Both the position numbers and the translations under genes were made by a program. Shown piece after piece: positions 22,364 through 30,355 of a DNA stretch of 40,702 bases. Below the pieces are notes generated by a model. It was not told where the DNA came from and did no database searches. It saw only the letters and a program-made list of their open reading frames with translations. Source of the DNA: JBCFAY01 sp038562375 (lineage in GTDB: Bacteria > Bacillota > Clostridia > Christensenellales > CAG-138). The stretch covers positions 1 through 40,702 of the forward strand of contig JBCFAY010000028.1 of assembly GCA_038562375.1 (NCBI GenBank), given 5' to 3'. The number at the start of each line of letters is the position of its first letter. Within the stretch, counting starts at the first letter, position 1.

Positions 22364-23416
22364 TTATTTCTCCTTTTTGGCAAGATTCAGCACAGAGATA
22401 ATCCCCAGCACCGCCAGGGCGGCGGCCACCGCGATCATACCGTTTTGCGTGGGACCGTCCGCGGAGGACGCAAGGCCGAAGTTATGGGCAAACGCCGCGC
22501 CGGTAACCAGGCCGACCACCGTGACCGCAGAATCGGAATTGCCTTCCCCGGCCAATATCAGCTGGCGCAGCGGACAGCCGCCCAGCAGCACACTGCCCCA
22601 TCCTACGACGGCCATGCCCAGGAAGTTCCATACGCCGTCGGTATGGGCGATGGGCTGGCCTTCAAAGCCGAGGTTAAACTTGCCCAGTATGAGGTTGCCC
22701 ACGAGCACCGTGGCGATGAGCGCCAGGAAGCCCCACAGCAGGTGGAAATCCCGGAAGATGGCGGCATCGCGCACGCCGCCCGCGAAGCAGAACCTGCTGC
22801 GCTGGGCGAATACACCCACCACCAGGCCCGCGATCAGCGACGCGATTACCGGCGCGTGCATGGAGCCCGGGCCTTTTTCACTGGAGAGGAACAGCCCCGG
22901 GATCGCCAGGGAAAGCGCCAGCAGCACCAGCATGAACACCGGGAACAAACCGCCCTCCAGGGCGCGCTGCTCATAGGAGCGGCGCAGGGAGAACCCCTTG
23001 TTCAACGCGACGACGCCCGCGCCGATACCGGCGCAGAAGCCCAGCAGGCCCACCACCGCGTTCAGGTCGCCGCCGCCGATGCGGATCGCCATGCGCAGCG
23101 GGCACCCGAGGAACATCAGCGCGCCCACCATCACCACAAAGCCCAGCAGGAACCGCGTCATCGGCGAGGAACCGCCCCGGGGCTTGAACTCTTTCTTTAG
23201 CAGGGCGATGGCAAAGGCGCCCAGCACCACGCCGATGATCTCCGGCCGGATGTACTGGACGGGCGCCGCCGCGTGCAGCTTGCAGGCGCCCGCGATATCC
23301 CTCAGGAAGCAGGCGGTGCAAAATCCCATGTTGGCGGGATTCCCCAATTGCACCAGCAGGAGCGCGGCGATACCGATCACCACGCCCGTGATGATAACCC
23401 AAACGTTTTTCTTCAT
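22364..23416 (-). CDS. yedE: Selenium metabolism membrane protein YedE
   Basis: Polytopic YeeE/YedE-family transporter (350 residues) thought to bring in a selenium or sulfur compound. About nine to ten hydrophobic helices, with the duplicated family signature MFLGCPLRMAIR near residue 101 and LLGGCPLRQLI near residue 276, plus conserved cysteine pairs in GFCTACFLRD and SRFCFAGGVRD. The ATG has AGGGGG 5 bases upstream. It is followed within a few bases by the TusA-like and DUF3343 genes. The promoter at 23475-23503 is overlaid by a ModE-box-like repeat, suggesting that molybdenum status also controls selenium uptake. Confidence 0.9.
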   Translation of the reverse strand: MKKNVWVIITGVVIGIAALLLVQLGNPANMGFCTACFLRDIAGACKLHAAAPVQYIRPEIIGVVLGAFAIALLKKEFKPRGGSSPMTRFLLGFVVMVGALMFLGCPLRMAIRIGGGDLNAVVGLLGFCAGIGAGVVALNKGFSLRRSYEQRALEGGLFPVFMLVLLALSLAIPGLFLSSEKGPGSMHAPVIASLIAGLVVGVFAQRSRFCFAGGVRDAAIFRDFHLLWGFLALIATVLVGNLILGKFNLGFEGQPIAHTDGVWNFLGMAVVGWGSVLLGGCPLRQLILAGEGNSDSAVTVVGLVTGAAFAHNFGLASSADGPTQNGMIAVAAALAVLGIISVLNLAKKEK

Positions 23417-23470
23417 AGATACCCCCTATTGTGTTGTGATGTGTTGATATAAAAATGGATTCAAGACCAA

Positions 23471-23494
23471 CGTAATATTATCATAAGTATAACG
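23471..23494. promoter_or_regulatory. ModE-box-like operator on the yedE promoter
   Basis: CGTAAT (23471-23476), 12 bases, ATAACG (23489-23494): the same spacing as the boxes upstream of yqeC, with one mismatch between the arms. It covers the -10 and most of the spacer of the yedE promoter. Confidence 0.6.
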
Positions 23495-23503
23495 AATATG
23501 CAA
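23475..23503 (-). promoter_or_regulatory. Promoter of yedE-yedF-DUF3343
   Basis: On the minus strand TTGCAT (23498-23503) and TAATAT (23475-23480) are 17 bases apart. Upstream, 23520-23546 holds a weak hairpin (TTGT...CCGAA / TTCGG...ACAA). The gap 23417-23757 has no gene. Confidence 0.65.
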
Positions 23504-23636
23504 CCTCGCAACGCATTCCTTTGTCCCCGAAAATATTCGGGCAACAAAGCGAACCGCCGGTCAACAGGGATGGGATGTTTCCGGGCGGCGCGCCGTTCGG
23601 TATAGCCGGAAAAGTATCCGGAATTGCTGAACGGTC

Positions 23637-23672
23637 AAAAAAACGCTGTTCCTTTTTTATAAAAGGAACAGC
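23637..23672 (-). terminator. Intrinsic terminator of ade-xdhABC
   Basis: On the minus strand a perfect 12-bp stem (23661-23672 with 23643-23654, core GCTGTTCC) is followed by T residues (23637-23642). It lies about 85 bases after the xdhC stop. Confidence 0.9.
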
Positions 23673-23757
23673 GCTAAAAAAGAACATGCCCGAGTGCGTC
23701 GAAGATCGGCCAAACCCGTGCGCCCGCATTCCGCGGCTCCACGGATAAAAGCCGTGA

Positions 23758-24258
23758 TTATACCTCTTTATTTCCTGCGGCCGCGAGCCGCTCGTTCATG
23801 GCCTTTTCCACGGCATTGACGATGTTCTCGTAGCCCGTGCAGCGGCAGAGGTTGCCCGAGAGAAGCTTGCGGATCTCGTCGCGCGTGTAGCGCCTGCCGC
23901 TCTCGAGGATCGGCAGCGCGCTCATGATGAAGCCCGGCGTGCAGAAGCCGCACTGGACCGCCGTCTCCTCGATAAAGCAGCGCTGGATGTCCGAAAGCTC
24001 GCCGTTTGGCCCCAGGAGGCTCTCGATCGTGCGGATGCGCTTGCCGTCGGCCCACACCGCGAGGTAGATGCAGGCGTTGAACGTCTCGTCGTCGATCAAT
24101 ACGGTGCACGCGCCGCATTCGCCGACCTCGCACCCCTTTTTGGTCCCTGTGTGGCGATGCTCGCCGCCGCGGATCAGCTCCAGGAGCGACCAGCGCGGAT
24201 CGACGTAGCTTTCCACCTCTTTGCCGTTCAGATTGAAGCGGATTTTCACCCTATCCAT
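23758..24258 (-). CDS. xdhC: Xanthine dehydrogenase Fe-S subunit
   Basis: Two-[2Fe-2S] subunit (166 residues) of the second hydroxylase. Cluster cysteines: C43, C48, C51 and C63 (GCEVGECGACT ... FNAC), then QCGFCTPGF and GNLCRCTGYEN. The ATG at 24256-24258 is chosen over the preceding in-frame GTG because GGGAGG lies 9 bases upstream; it shares one base with the FAD gene stop (TGATG). Order Mo-FAD-FeS is as in E. coli xdhABC. Named by the E. coli convention; not to be confused with the XdhC maturation factor at 17229. Confidence 0.92.
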   Translation of the reverse strand: MDRVKIRFNLNGKEVESYVDPRWSLLELIRGGEHRHTGTKKGCEVGECGACTVLIDDETFNACIYLAVWADGKRIRTIESLLGPNGELSDIQRCFIEETAVQCGFCTPGFIMSALPILESGRRYTRDEIRKLLSGNLCRCTGYENIVNAVEKAMNERLAAAGNKEV

Positions 24259-25139
24259 CACAGCGCACCTCCCGCCAAAATGATGCTGCGCTCCAGAGCG
24301 CGCCGCGTGAGCTCCGCGACCAGCTGGAGCCGGAATTCCCTGCTCGCGCGCCAGCTTGTGCGCGGGTTGACGTCCGAAAGCGCCGCTTCGCCCGCCGCGC
24401 TGATAAGCTCCCCGCTCACGACCTTGCCCTTTACGGCCGCCTCCGCCGCAGGCGCGCGCATCGGCACGGGGCCGGCGACGCCAAACGCGAGGCGCATGTC
24501 CTCCACCGTCTTTTTATCGGGCGAAAGCTTGACGTTGCAGGAGCACCCGAGCGTCGCGATATCCATCGCGCGGCGCATGGAGTACTTGATGTAATGCCCG
24601 AAGTAGCCTTCGTAGCTCTCCTTTTTGATCACGATCGCGGTCAGAAGCTCTGCGGGTTTTAGTGCGACCTTCCCGGCGCTCACATAGAATTCCTTGATGG
24701 GCAGCGTACGCGTCCCTTCCGGGCCGGTTATTTCCATAACGGCGTCGTACGCGTGCAGGGTGGACGAGCTGTCCGCGCTCGTGACGCCGTTGCAGACGTT
24801 GCCGCCGATGGTGCCGATGTTCCGAACCTGGGGACCGCCGATCTGGTCGACCGCCTCGCCGAGCACGTTGAGATATTTTTGGATGATCGGATTGCGCGTG
24901 ATGTGCGAAAAGCTCGTCAGCGGCAGGATGCGGATGTCCCTTTCCAACGTGAGGCTCACGCCGCGCAGCTCGTCGAGCTTGTAGATGCTCACGAGCTCGC
25001 TCCCGGCGAGCTTGCCCTCGCGGATCTTGATCAAAACGTCGCTTCCGCCCGCGATGATATGCGCCTGCGGATGCTCCGCAAGCAGCTTGACCGCGTGTTC
25101 GACGGAACGCGCCTCGTACAGCGATTGAATGTCGTACAT
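24258..25139 (-). CDS. xdhB: Xanthine dehydrogenase FAD subunit
   Basis: FAD-binding subunit (293 residues). Seen: the N-terminal YDIQSLYEARSVEHAVKLLAEH, IIAGGSDVLIKIREGK near residue 31, and TIGGNVCNGVTSADSSSTL near residue 111, the two flavin-contact loops; the CO_deh_flav_C domain fills the last 100 residues. The ATG has AAGGAGG 7 bases upstream. It follows xdhA by 12 bases and overlaps xdhC, so it belongs to the ade-xdhABC transcript. Confidence 0.92.
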   Translation of the reverse strand: MYDIQSLYEARSVEHAVKLLAEHPQAHIIAGGSDVLIKIREGKLAGSELVSIYKLDELRGVSLTLERDIRILPLTSFSHITRNPIIQKYLNVLGEAVDQIGGPQVRNIGTIGGNVCNGVTSADSSSTLHAYDAVMEITGPEGTRTLPIKEFYVSAGKVALKPAELLTAIVIKKESYEGYFGHYIKYSMRRAMDIATLGCSCNVKLSPDKKTVEDMRLAFGVAGPVPMRAPAAEAAVKGKVVSGELISAAGEAALSDVNPRTSWRASREFRLQLVAELTRRALERSIILAGGAL

Positions 25140-25151
25140 GCGTAGCCCTCC

Positions 25152-27440
25152 TTAAATCAAGCCTTCTTGATGGAACCGCTCAAACAGCCGGTGCGGCGAC
25201 AGGGGCGCTTCGTTGATCGCGACGCCCGTCGCCTGCAAAACAGCGTTGCGGATAGCTGGAGCGGGCGCGATCGCCGGGGGCTCTCCCAGCGCCTTTGTGC
25301 CGAACGCGCTGGTCGGCTCGTAATTCTCCACGAACATCGCCTTCATATGATCGGGATGATCCATCGTCGTGAGTAGCTTATAGTCCAAAAGGTTCCCGTT
25401 GAGCGGCTTGCCCTTCGCGTCGAAGAGCAGCTGCTCGCTCAGCCCGAAGCCGAGCGACATGCTCATGCCGCCGTGCACCTGCGCCTCGGCGAGGCTCGGA
25501 TTGATCAGCATGCCGCAGTCGTGCACGTTGACGATATCGAGCACCTTGATCTGCCCGAGCGGGATATCGACCTCGACCTCCGCGAAGGTGCAGCCGAGCG
25601 AGAGCGCATTGGTCTTAACCTGGCAGGTTTCCTCCGCCGTGAGGTGTTTTGAGTTTTGCAAACTGTAGAGCGCCTCGAGCGCAACCTCTCCCACGGGCAT
25701 GATCTCGCGGCCTGTGCGCTCCTCGACGACGATTCCGTCCCGGATGTCCAGATCCTCCCACTGCCGCCCCGTGAGGTACCTTACGTAATCGAGGATCCTC
25801 TGCTTGAGCACCATGCCGGTCTTGCGAATCGCCATGCCCGCGACGTACGTCTGGCGCGATCCGTATGCGCCCGTGCCGAACGGCGTGATATCGGTATCCT
25901 GCGTGCTCATCACGTGCACGTCCTCGTCCTTTATACCGAGCGTGGAAGCGGTCATCTGCGCGAATACGGTATCGGCCCCCTGGCCGATCTCGGTCTCGGC
26001 GAGCTGTACCTGCACCGAGCCGTCCTGGTTGAGCACCATGCGGCAGGACGACGACTCGAGCGAGATCGGGTGCACCGCCGTGTTGTACCAGAACGCCGCC
26101 ATGCCGATGCCGCGGCGGATCGGGCCGGTCTCAGCCGCGTATTCTTTGCGCTTGTTGTCGTAATCGATGTATTCGCGGCCCTTGGCGATGCACTGCTCCA
26201 GGCTGTCGAAATAGTTTTCGAGCATCGCCTTCTCGTCCTTATGGCCCACGGGCATCAGGTTCTTTTGCCTGAATTCGAGCGGGTCCATGCCGAGCGCCTT
26301 CGCCAGGTCGTCCATATGCGACTCCATCGCAAAGGCGACCTGCGGGATGCCGTAGGCGCGCATCGCACCCGCGGAGGGCATGTTCGTAAACACGGTATAT
26401 GCGTCGCACTCGAGCGCCGCGCCGGCCTTGCAGTAGAGCATCCTAAACGCGGTCGTCCCTTTGGCGACCACGCCGTGGCCGTGGGACGCGTACGCGCCCT
26501 GGTTCGAGTACGCCTCCATCTTGCGCGCGACGAGCGTGCCGTCCTTGCGCGCGTAGGAGATCATATGGTAGCGCACCGCGTGGCGCACACGCGTGGAGAC
26601 GAACGTCTCCTCGCGGGAAATATCGAGCTTGACCAGGCGGCCGCCGACCTGCATCGAAAGGAACGCGTTCAGGGGCTCGTACAGCGCGTCCTGCTTGTTC
26701 CCGAAACCGCCGCCGATATAGGGCTTGACGATGCGGACCTTGCCCCAGGGAATGCCCAGCGCCTGTCCGACGATGCGCCGCACGATGTGCGGAATCTGGG
26801 TGGAGCTTACGACCACGACGCGCCCATGCTCCATGTATGCGTAGCTGATGGGAGTCTCGATGTGGCAATGCTGCACCATGGGGGATTCATACCACGCGTC
26901 GACCACAACGAGGCCTTCCTCTTCCTTCGCCTTGGCGTAATCGCCGATGGCGAAGCCGGTATGCCCGAGGACGTTGTTTGGGAAGCGTTCATGCAAAATC
27001 GAAGCGCCCGGCTTCATCGCCTCGAGCACGTCGAGCACGGGCGGATATTCCTCGTACTGTACGACGATCTTGCGGAGCGCCCGCTCGGCGGCCACCTCAT
27101 CCTCCGCGACGACGGCGGCGATATCGTCCCCGTAGAGCCTGACGCGTTCGTTCAAAAGGTTCCTGTCGGCCACGTCCTGATGCGCCGGGTCCGTGCTCCA
27201 GGGATGCCCCGCCGTTGGGAAGCAGTGCTTGGGAACATCGAAACAGGTCACGATCTTCACCACGCCCGGGACCTTTGAAGCTTCCTCGATATCCATGCTC
27301 GTCACCCGGCCGTTCGCGATACTCGAGTGCAGCACCTTGGCGACAAGCGGTTTGCCCTCGAAGAAGTCGTCCGTATACTTCGCGCGGCCCGTCACCTTGT
27401 CGAACGCGTCAACGCGGTTGACGCCTTTTCCGACACCCAT
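25152..27440 (-). CDS. xdhA: Xanthine dehydrogenase molybdenum subunit XdhA
   Basis: Catalytic subunit, 762 residues, close in layout to E. coli XdhA: MGVGKGVNRVDAFDKVTGRAK start, YESPMVQHCHIETP, VSSTQIPHIVRRIVGQAL, KPYIGGGFGNKQDALYEP (Moco-contact), GAMRAYGIPQ, ETEIGQGADTVFAQM, KALGEPP with the catalytic Glu near residue 724, and the ending LFERFHQEGLI. It hydroxylates hypoxanthine and xanthine to xanthine and urate, or runs in that direction during purine fermentation. GGAGG lies 7 bases before the ATG. It sits 39 bases after ade, so adenine deamination and hypoxanthine oxidation are co-expressed. Confidence 0.93.
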   Translation of the reverse strand: MGVGKGVNRVDAFDKVTGRAKYTDDFFEGKPLVAKVLHSSIANGRVTSMDIEEASKVPGVVKIVTCFDVPKHCFPTAGHPWSTDPAHQDVADRNLLNERVRLYGDDIAAVVAEDEVAAERALRKIVVQYEEYPPVLDVLEAMKPGASILHERFPNNVLGHTGFAIGDYAKAKEEEGLVVVDAWYESPMVQHCHIETPISYAYMEHGRVVVVSSTQIPHIVRRIVGQALGIPWGKVRIVKPYIGGGFGNKQDALYEPLNAFLSMQVGGRLVKLDISREETFVSTRVRHAVRYHMISYARKDGTLVARKMEAYSNQGAYASHGHGVVAKGTTAFRMLYCKAGAALECDAYTVFTNMPSAGAMRAYGIPQVAFAMESHMDDLAKALGMDPLEFRQKNLMPVGHKDEKAMLENYFDSLEQCIAKGREYIDYDNKRKEYAAETGPIRRGIGMAAFWYNTAVHPISLESSSCRMVLNQDGSVQVQLAETEIGQGADTVFAQMTASTLGIKDEDVHVMSTQDTDITPFGTGAYGSRQTYVAGMAIRKTGMVLKQRILDYVRYLTGRQWEDLDIRDGIVVEERTGREIMPVGEVALEALYSLQNSKHLTAEETCQVKTNALSLGCTFAEVEVDIPLGQIKVLDIVNVHDCGMLINPSLAEAQVHGGMSMSLGFGLSEQLLFDAKGKPLNGNLLDYKLLTTMDHPDHMKAMFVENYEPTSAFGTKALGEPPAIAPAPAIRNAVLQATGVAINEAPLSPHRLFERFHQEGLI

Positions 27441-27479
27441 GATTTTCCCTCCTCCATACCGGAATTTCAGATCCTGAAC

Positions 27480-29171
27480 TTATTTGATAAAACGCATGTT
27501 CATAGCGTCGAACATCCCCATATCCGTCACGCGCGCCGCGGGTATCACGGGGAGCGCAAGGAACGAAAGGGTGATCAGCGGATCGGATTTTTCATCGAGG
27601 CCCATGCTCTTGAGCGCGTCGAGCAGCGCGCGCTGGCACTCGCTGACCTTACTTGCGGGCGCGTCGGTCATCAAGCCCGCTATGGGCAGCGGCAGCCGCG
27701 CGATCACCACGCCCCCGCCGACGAGCGCATATCCCCCGCCGCAGTCCTCGAGCGCCGATACCGCAAGGAGCATGTCGCGGTCGTTATCGCCCAAAACGAC
27801 GATATTGTGCGAATCGTGCGCCACGGTGGACGCGAGCGCGCCGCCCCTGATCGGCATCCCTTCCACGATCCCGAGCCCGATGTTGCCGCTCGCCCTGTGA
27901 CGCTCGATCACGGCGACCTTGGAAAAGCCTTCGCCCGGCGCGAACAGGCCGTCCTTCGACGGGACGTTCCGGTAGACGAGCTGTGTGACGAGCTGCCCCG
28001 GAACGGTTTTGACGACCGGCATGTTCTCGTGCGCGGGGATTTGGAGCATTTCCGCGCCGAGCGGCGCGACGTGCACGCTCGAGTACACGCATTTGGGAAC
28101 CGACACGTGCTCCGGGATAAAATCCTTATACACCTTTCCGCCCGCGATCACGCCGACGACCTCGAAATCCTTAAGGTCCTTGAGGAACACCATATCCGCC
28201 CGGTAACCGGGCGCAATCGCGCCGACGCGCTTAAGGCCGTAGGCGCGCGCGGTGTTCAGGGTACCCATGCGCACCGCGTCGACCGGGGAAATCCCGCAGG
28301 CGACCGCCACGCGCATGTTATGGTTAATATGCCCATCCCGCAGGATATTCTCCAGATGTTTATCGTCCGAGCAGAACAAAAGCCGGTCCGTCGGCAGATT
28401 TTCGCGCACGATCCCCCTTAGGATCTCCTCTACGCCGTGCGCGGCCGACCCGATGCGGATCATCACAAACATGCCCGCGCGCAGCTTCTCGCGCGCTTCC
28501 TCGAAATTCGAGCACTCATGATCGCTCATCGCGCCCGCAACGCAGTACGCGTTCAGGGCATTGCCACAGAGAAGCGGAGCGTGACCGTCGATAAAATCGT
28601 TTTCAAACGCGCATAGCTTTTCCATCACTTCTTCATCCGCGCCCAGCACGCCCGGATAATTCATCATTTCGCCCAGCCCGAGCACGCGCGGATTTCCGCG
28701 AAACTCGGATAGATCCTTCGCCAAAAGCACGGCGCCGCTGTGCTCAAACGGCGTCGCAGGAACGCAGGAGGGCATCATCATATATACGCACAGGGGCAGG
28801 TTTTCGGAAAAGTCCAGCATCGCCTCGATGCCCGCCGCGCCGCAGACGTTGGCGATCTCGTGCGGATCGGCGATCACCGCGAGCGTTCCCAAGGGCAGCA
28901 CCGTGCGCGCGTACGTCGGCGGAATGACCATGGAGGATTCGATATGCATATGCGCGTCGATAAATCCGGGCGCGAGATAAGCGCCGCCCGCGTCGATCTG
29001 ATGTTCCCCCGAATACTTGCCGACGCCTATGATGCTCCCGCCGTGTATGCCGATGTCCGCCGGGATCACTTCGCCCGTAAACACGTTCACAACGCGCGCG
29101 TTTTTCACCACAAGCGTACTCTTGCCGTCGCGCGCCGCTTCCACCGCGGCGCTGAGCGCCTTTTGATTCAT
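27480..29171 (-). CDS. ade: Adenine deaminase
   Basis: Amidohydrolase-superfamily enzyme that turns adenine into hypoxanthine and ammonia. 563 residues, normal for Ade. Seen: APGFIDAHMHIESSM near residue 70 (metal HxH), ADPHEIANVCG near residue 101, GLGEMMNYPGVL, SDHECSNFEEA, and FCSDDKHLENIL near residue 266. The C-terminal DUF3604-like domain has the conserved VAHDSHNIVVLGDNDRDM. AAAGGGGG lies 7 bases before the ATG. First gene of the ade-xdhABC operon and divergent from mocA-guaD. Confidence 0.95.
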   Translation of the reverse strand: MNQKALSAAVEAARDGKSTLVVKNARVVNVFTGEVIPADIGIHGGSIIGVGKYSGEHQIDAGGAYLAPGFIDAHMHIESSMVIPPTYARTVLPLGTLAVIADPHEIANVCGAAGIEAMLDFSENLPLCVYMMMPSCVPATPFEHSGAVLLAKDLSEFRGNPRVLGLGEMMNYPGVLGADEEVMEKLCAFENDFIDGHAPLLCGNALNAYCVAGAMSDHECSNFEEAREKLRAGMFVMIRIGSAAHGVEEILRGIVRENLPTDRLLFCSDDKHLENILRDGHINHNMRVAVACGISPVDAVRMGTLNTARAYGLKRVGAIAPGYRADMVFLKDLKDFEVVGVIAGGKVYKDFIPEHVSVPKCVYSSVHVAPLGAEMLQIPAHENMPVVKTVPGQLVTQLVYRNVPSKDGLFAPGEGFSKVAVIERHRASGNIGLGIVEGMPIRGGALASTVAHDSHNIVVLGDNDRDMLLAVSALEDCGGGYALVGGGVVIARLPLPIAGLMTDAPASKVSECQRALLDALKSMGLDEKSDPLITLSFLALPVIPAARVTDMGMFDAMNMRFIK

Positions 29172-29249
29172 CCGCGGACCCCCTTTCCACCGTTCGGGTA
29201 TCGCTGTTGGAGTTCACACCAATCCGAATGTTCGTGTTTTTTGTATTTC

Positions 29250-29277
29250 AGTATAACACAATTTTTTCGGCAGGCAA
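29250..29277 (-). promoter_or_regulatory. Promoter of ade-xdhABC
   Basis: On the minus strand TTGCCT (29272-29277) and TATACT (29250-29255) are 16 bases apart. Just downstream, the minus strand reads CACGAACATTCGG near 29223-29235, which partly resembles the PurR box of Firmicutes; no PurR gene is in the window. Confidence 0.65.
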
Positions 29278-29354
29278 GCTAAAATTTTTTTAGATTTTTT
29301 AGCCGCAGAGCGCCTAATTCCGCGTTGTCCGGTCAAAAATATAAGGCGGATGCC

Positions 29355-29383
29355 TTGCAAAAGCCCTCCCGGTATGGTAGGAT
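29355..29383 (+). promoter_or_regulatory. Promoter of the riboswitch-mocA-guaD transcript
   Basis: TTGCAA (29355-29360) and TAGGAT (29378-29383) are 17 bases apart; transcription should begin near 29390, right at the first stem of the aptamer. Confidence 0.65.
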
Positions 29384-29391
29384 ACTGCTGT

Positions 29392-29484
29392 AACCTGATC
29401 ATATAGTCCCGCGGGAGCACGCGGGCGTTTCTACGGGCCGTTACTTGCGCGGGATGCCCGCAACCCGGCCCACTATGGAGGGTT
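29392..29484 (+). ncRNA. Guanine-type purine riboswitch aptamer, variant
   Basis: Three-way junction with the purine-riboswitch core. J1/2 reads TATAGTC (29402-29408). P2 is CCCGCG (29408-29413) with CGCGGG (29420-29425). J2/3 reads GTTTCTAC (29427-29434). P3 is GGGCCG (29435-29440) with CGGCCC (29466-29471). J3/1 reads ACTATGG (29472-29478), with C at the specificity position, as in guanine aptamers. P1 pairs AACC...CAT (29392-29401) with ATG...GGTT (29475-29484). Departures: A-to-G in J1/2, a 6-base L2 (GGAGCA) and a P3 extended by a second stem (29445-29463), so the usual L2-L3 kissing loop is not evident. It precedes guanine deaminase. Confidence 0.75.
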
Positions 29485-29522
29485 CATACGGAATTACAGC
29501 GTCCCGTATGAGCGCTCTTTTT
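29482..29522 (+). terminator. Expression-platform terminator of the purine riboswitch
   Basis: GTTCATACGG (29482-29491) pairs with CCGTATGAGC (29504-29513), 10 bp with one G-U, followed by GCTC and TTTTT. Its left arm overlaps the 3' strand of aptamer stem P1 (29482-29484), so ligand binding should weaken the terminator and turn transcription on. The rest of the leader (29523-29689) holds CCATGC / GCATGG and GGAAG / CTTCC hairpins and no gene. Confidence 0.6.
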
Positions 29523-29689
29523 CATTTTGTGGGAAGTGTATCGAAACGGGAAAAGCTACATCCCCGACGAGGATAACGCCGTCGTTCCCCATGCGGGAGC
29601 ATGGATTGAAAGAACTATAAAACCGCCGACATGTTGAAGGAAGAGGGCATAAGTCCCTTCCCCGTGCGGGAGGAATTGGAGGGAAAGCG

Positions 29690-30283
29690 ATGCGTATTGG
29701 ATGCGTGCTCATGGCGGCGGGCGCCGCCAGCCGCTTTGGGTCGAACAAGCTGCTCAGTACGTTCCGGGGGATCCCCCTGTGCGAACATGCGTTCCGCGCG
29801 CTGCCGCACGAGTTCTTCTACAGATGCGTCGCCGTAACCGGATATGACCAGGTCGCCCAGATCGCGCGCCGGTACAAATACGGCGTCGTAACCAATTTTA
29901 ACCCGGCGGCGGGCGCAAGCTTCACGGTACGCCTCGGCACGCGCCAGCTCTTTGACGCGGACGCCGCGCTCTTCGCGGTCGCCGATCAGCCGCTGCTGAA
30001 AAAAGAGAGCGTAAAACGCCTCCTCGCGCTGTACCGTGAAAATCCCGGGCGTATCGTATCGCTCGCGTACGGGGAACGGCGGGGCAACCCGGCCGTGTTC
30101 CCCCGCGCTTACTTTGACGAATTGATGTCTCTTTCGGGCGATCAGGGCGGCTCGGCCGTGATACGGGAACATCCCGAGGCGCTGCTGCTGTGCCAGGTTG
30201 AGGACGAGCGGGAGCTCTTCGACGTGGATACCGCGAAGGAGCTTGAAAGCCTCTCGGAAGGCGGCCCCGGCGGGACCACCTGA
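29690..30283 (+). CDS. mocA: MocA-like molybdenum cofactor cytidylyltransferase
   Basis: NTP-transferase (197 residues) that attaches CMP to molybdopterin to make the cytosine dinucleotide form used by xanthine dehydrogenase-family enzymes. Seen: LMAAGAASRFGSNKLLSTFRG at residues 7-27 (nucleotide loop), NFNPAAGASFTVRLG near residues 69-83, AVADQPLLKKESV near residue 98 (metal Asp) and GNPAVFPRAYFDEL near residue 132, followed by GDQGGSAVI. GGAGGG lies 6 bases before the ATG. It is followed by guaD after 72 bases and preceded by the purine aptamer. Confidence 0.85.
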   Translation: MRIGCVLMAAGAASRFGSNKLLSTFRGIPLCEHAFRALPHEFFYRCVAVTGYDQVAQIARRYKYGVVTNFNPAAGASFTVRLGTRQLFDADAALFAVADQPLLKKESVKRLLALYRENPGRIVSLAYGERRGNPAVFPRAYFDELMSLSGDQGGSAVIREHPEALLLCQVEDERELFDVDTAKELESLSEGGPGGTT

Positions 30284-30355
30284 GCGGCGCGTCGGCGGAT
30301 AACATTTGAGCACGATGCAAAAGCTTGGAATACTCTGTTAAGGGGAGTGAGTTTC

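Noticed and set aside
29392..29689. Molybdenum cofactor riboswitch upstream of mocA
   Set aside because: The leader matches the purine aptamer core and shows none of the Moco-motif features I know.
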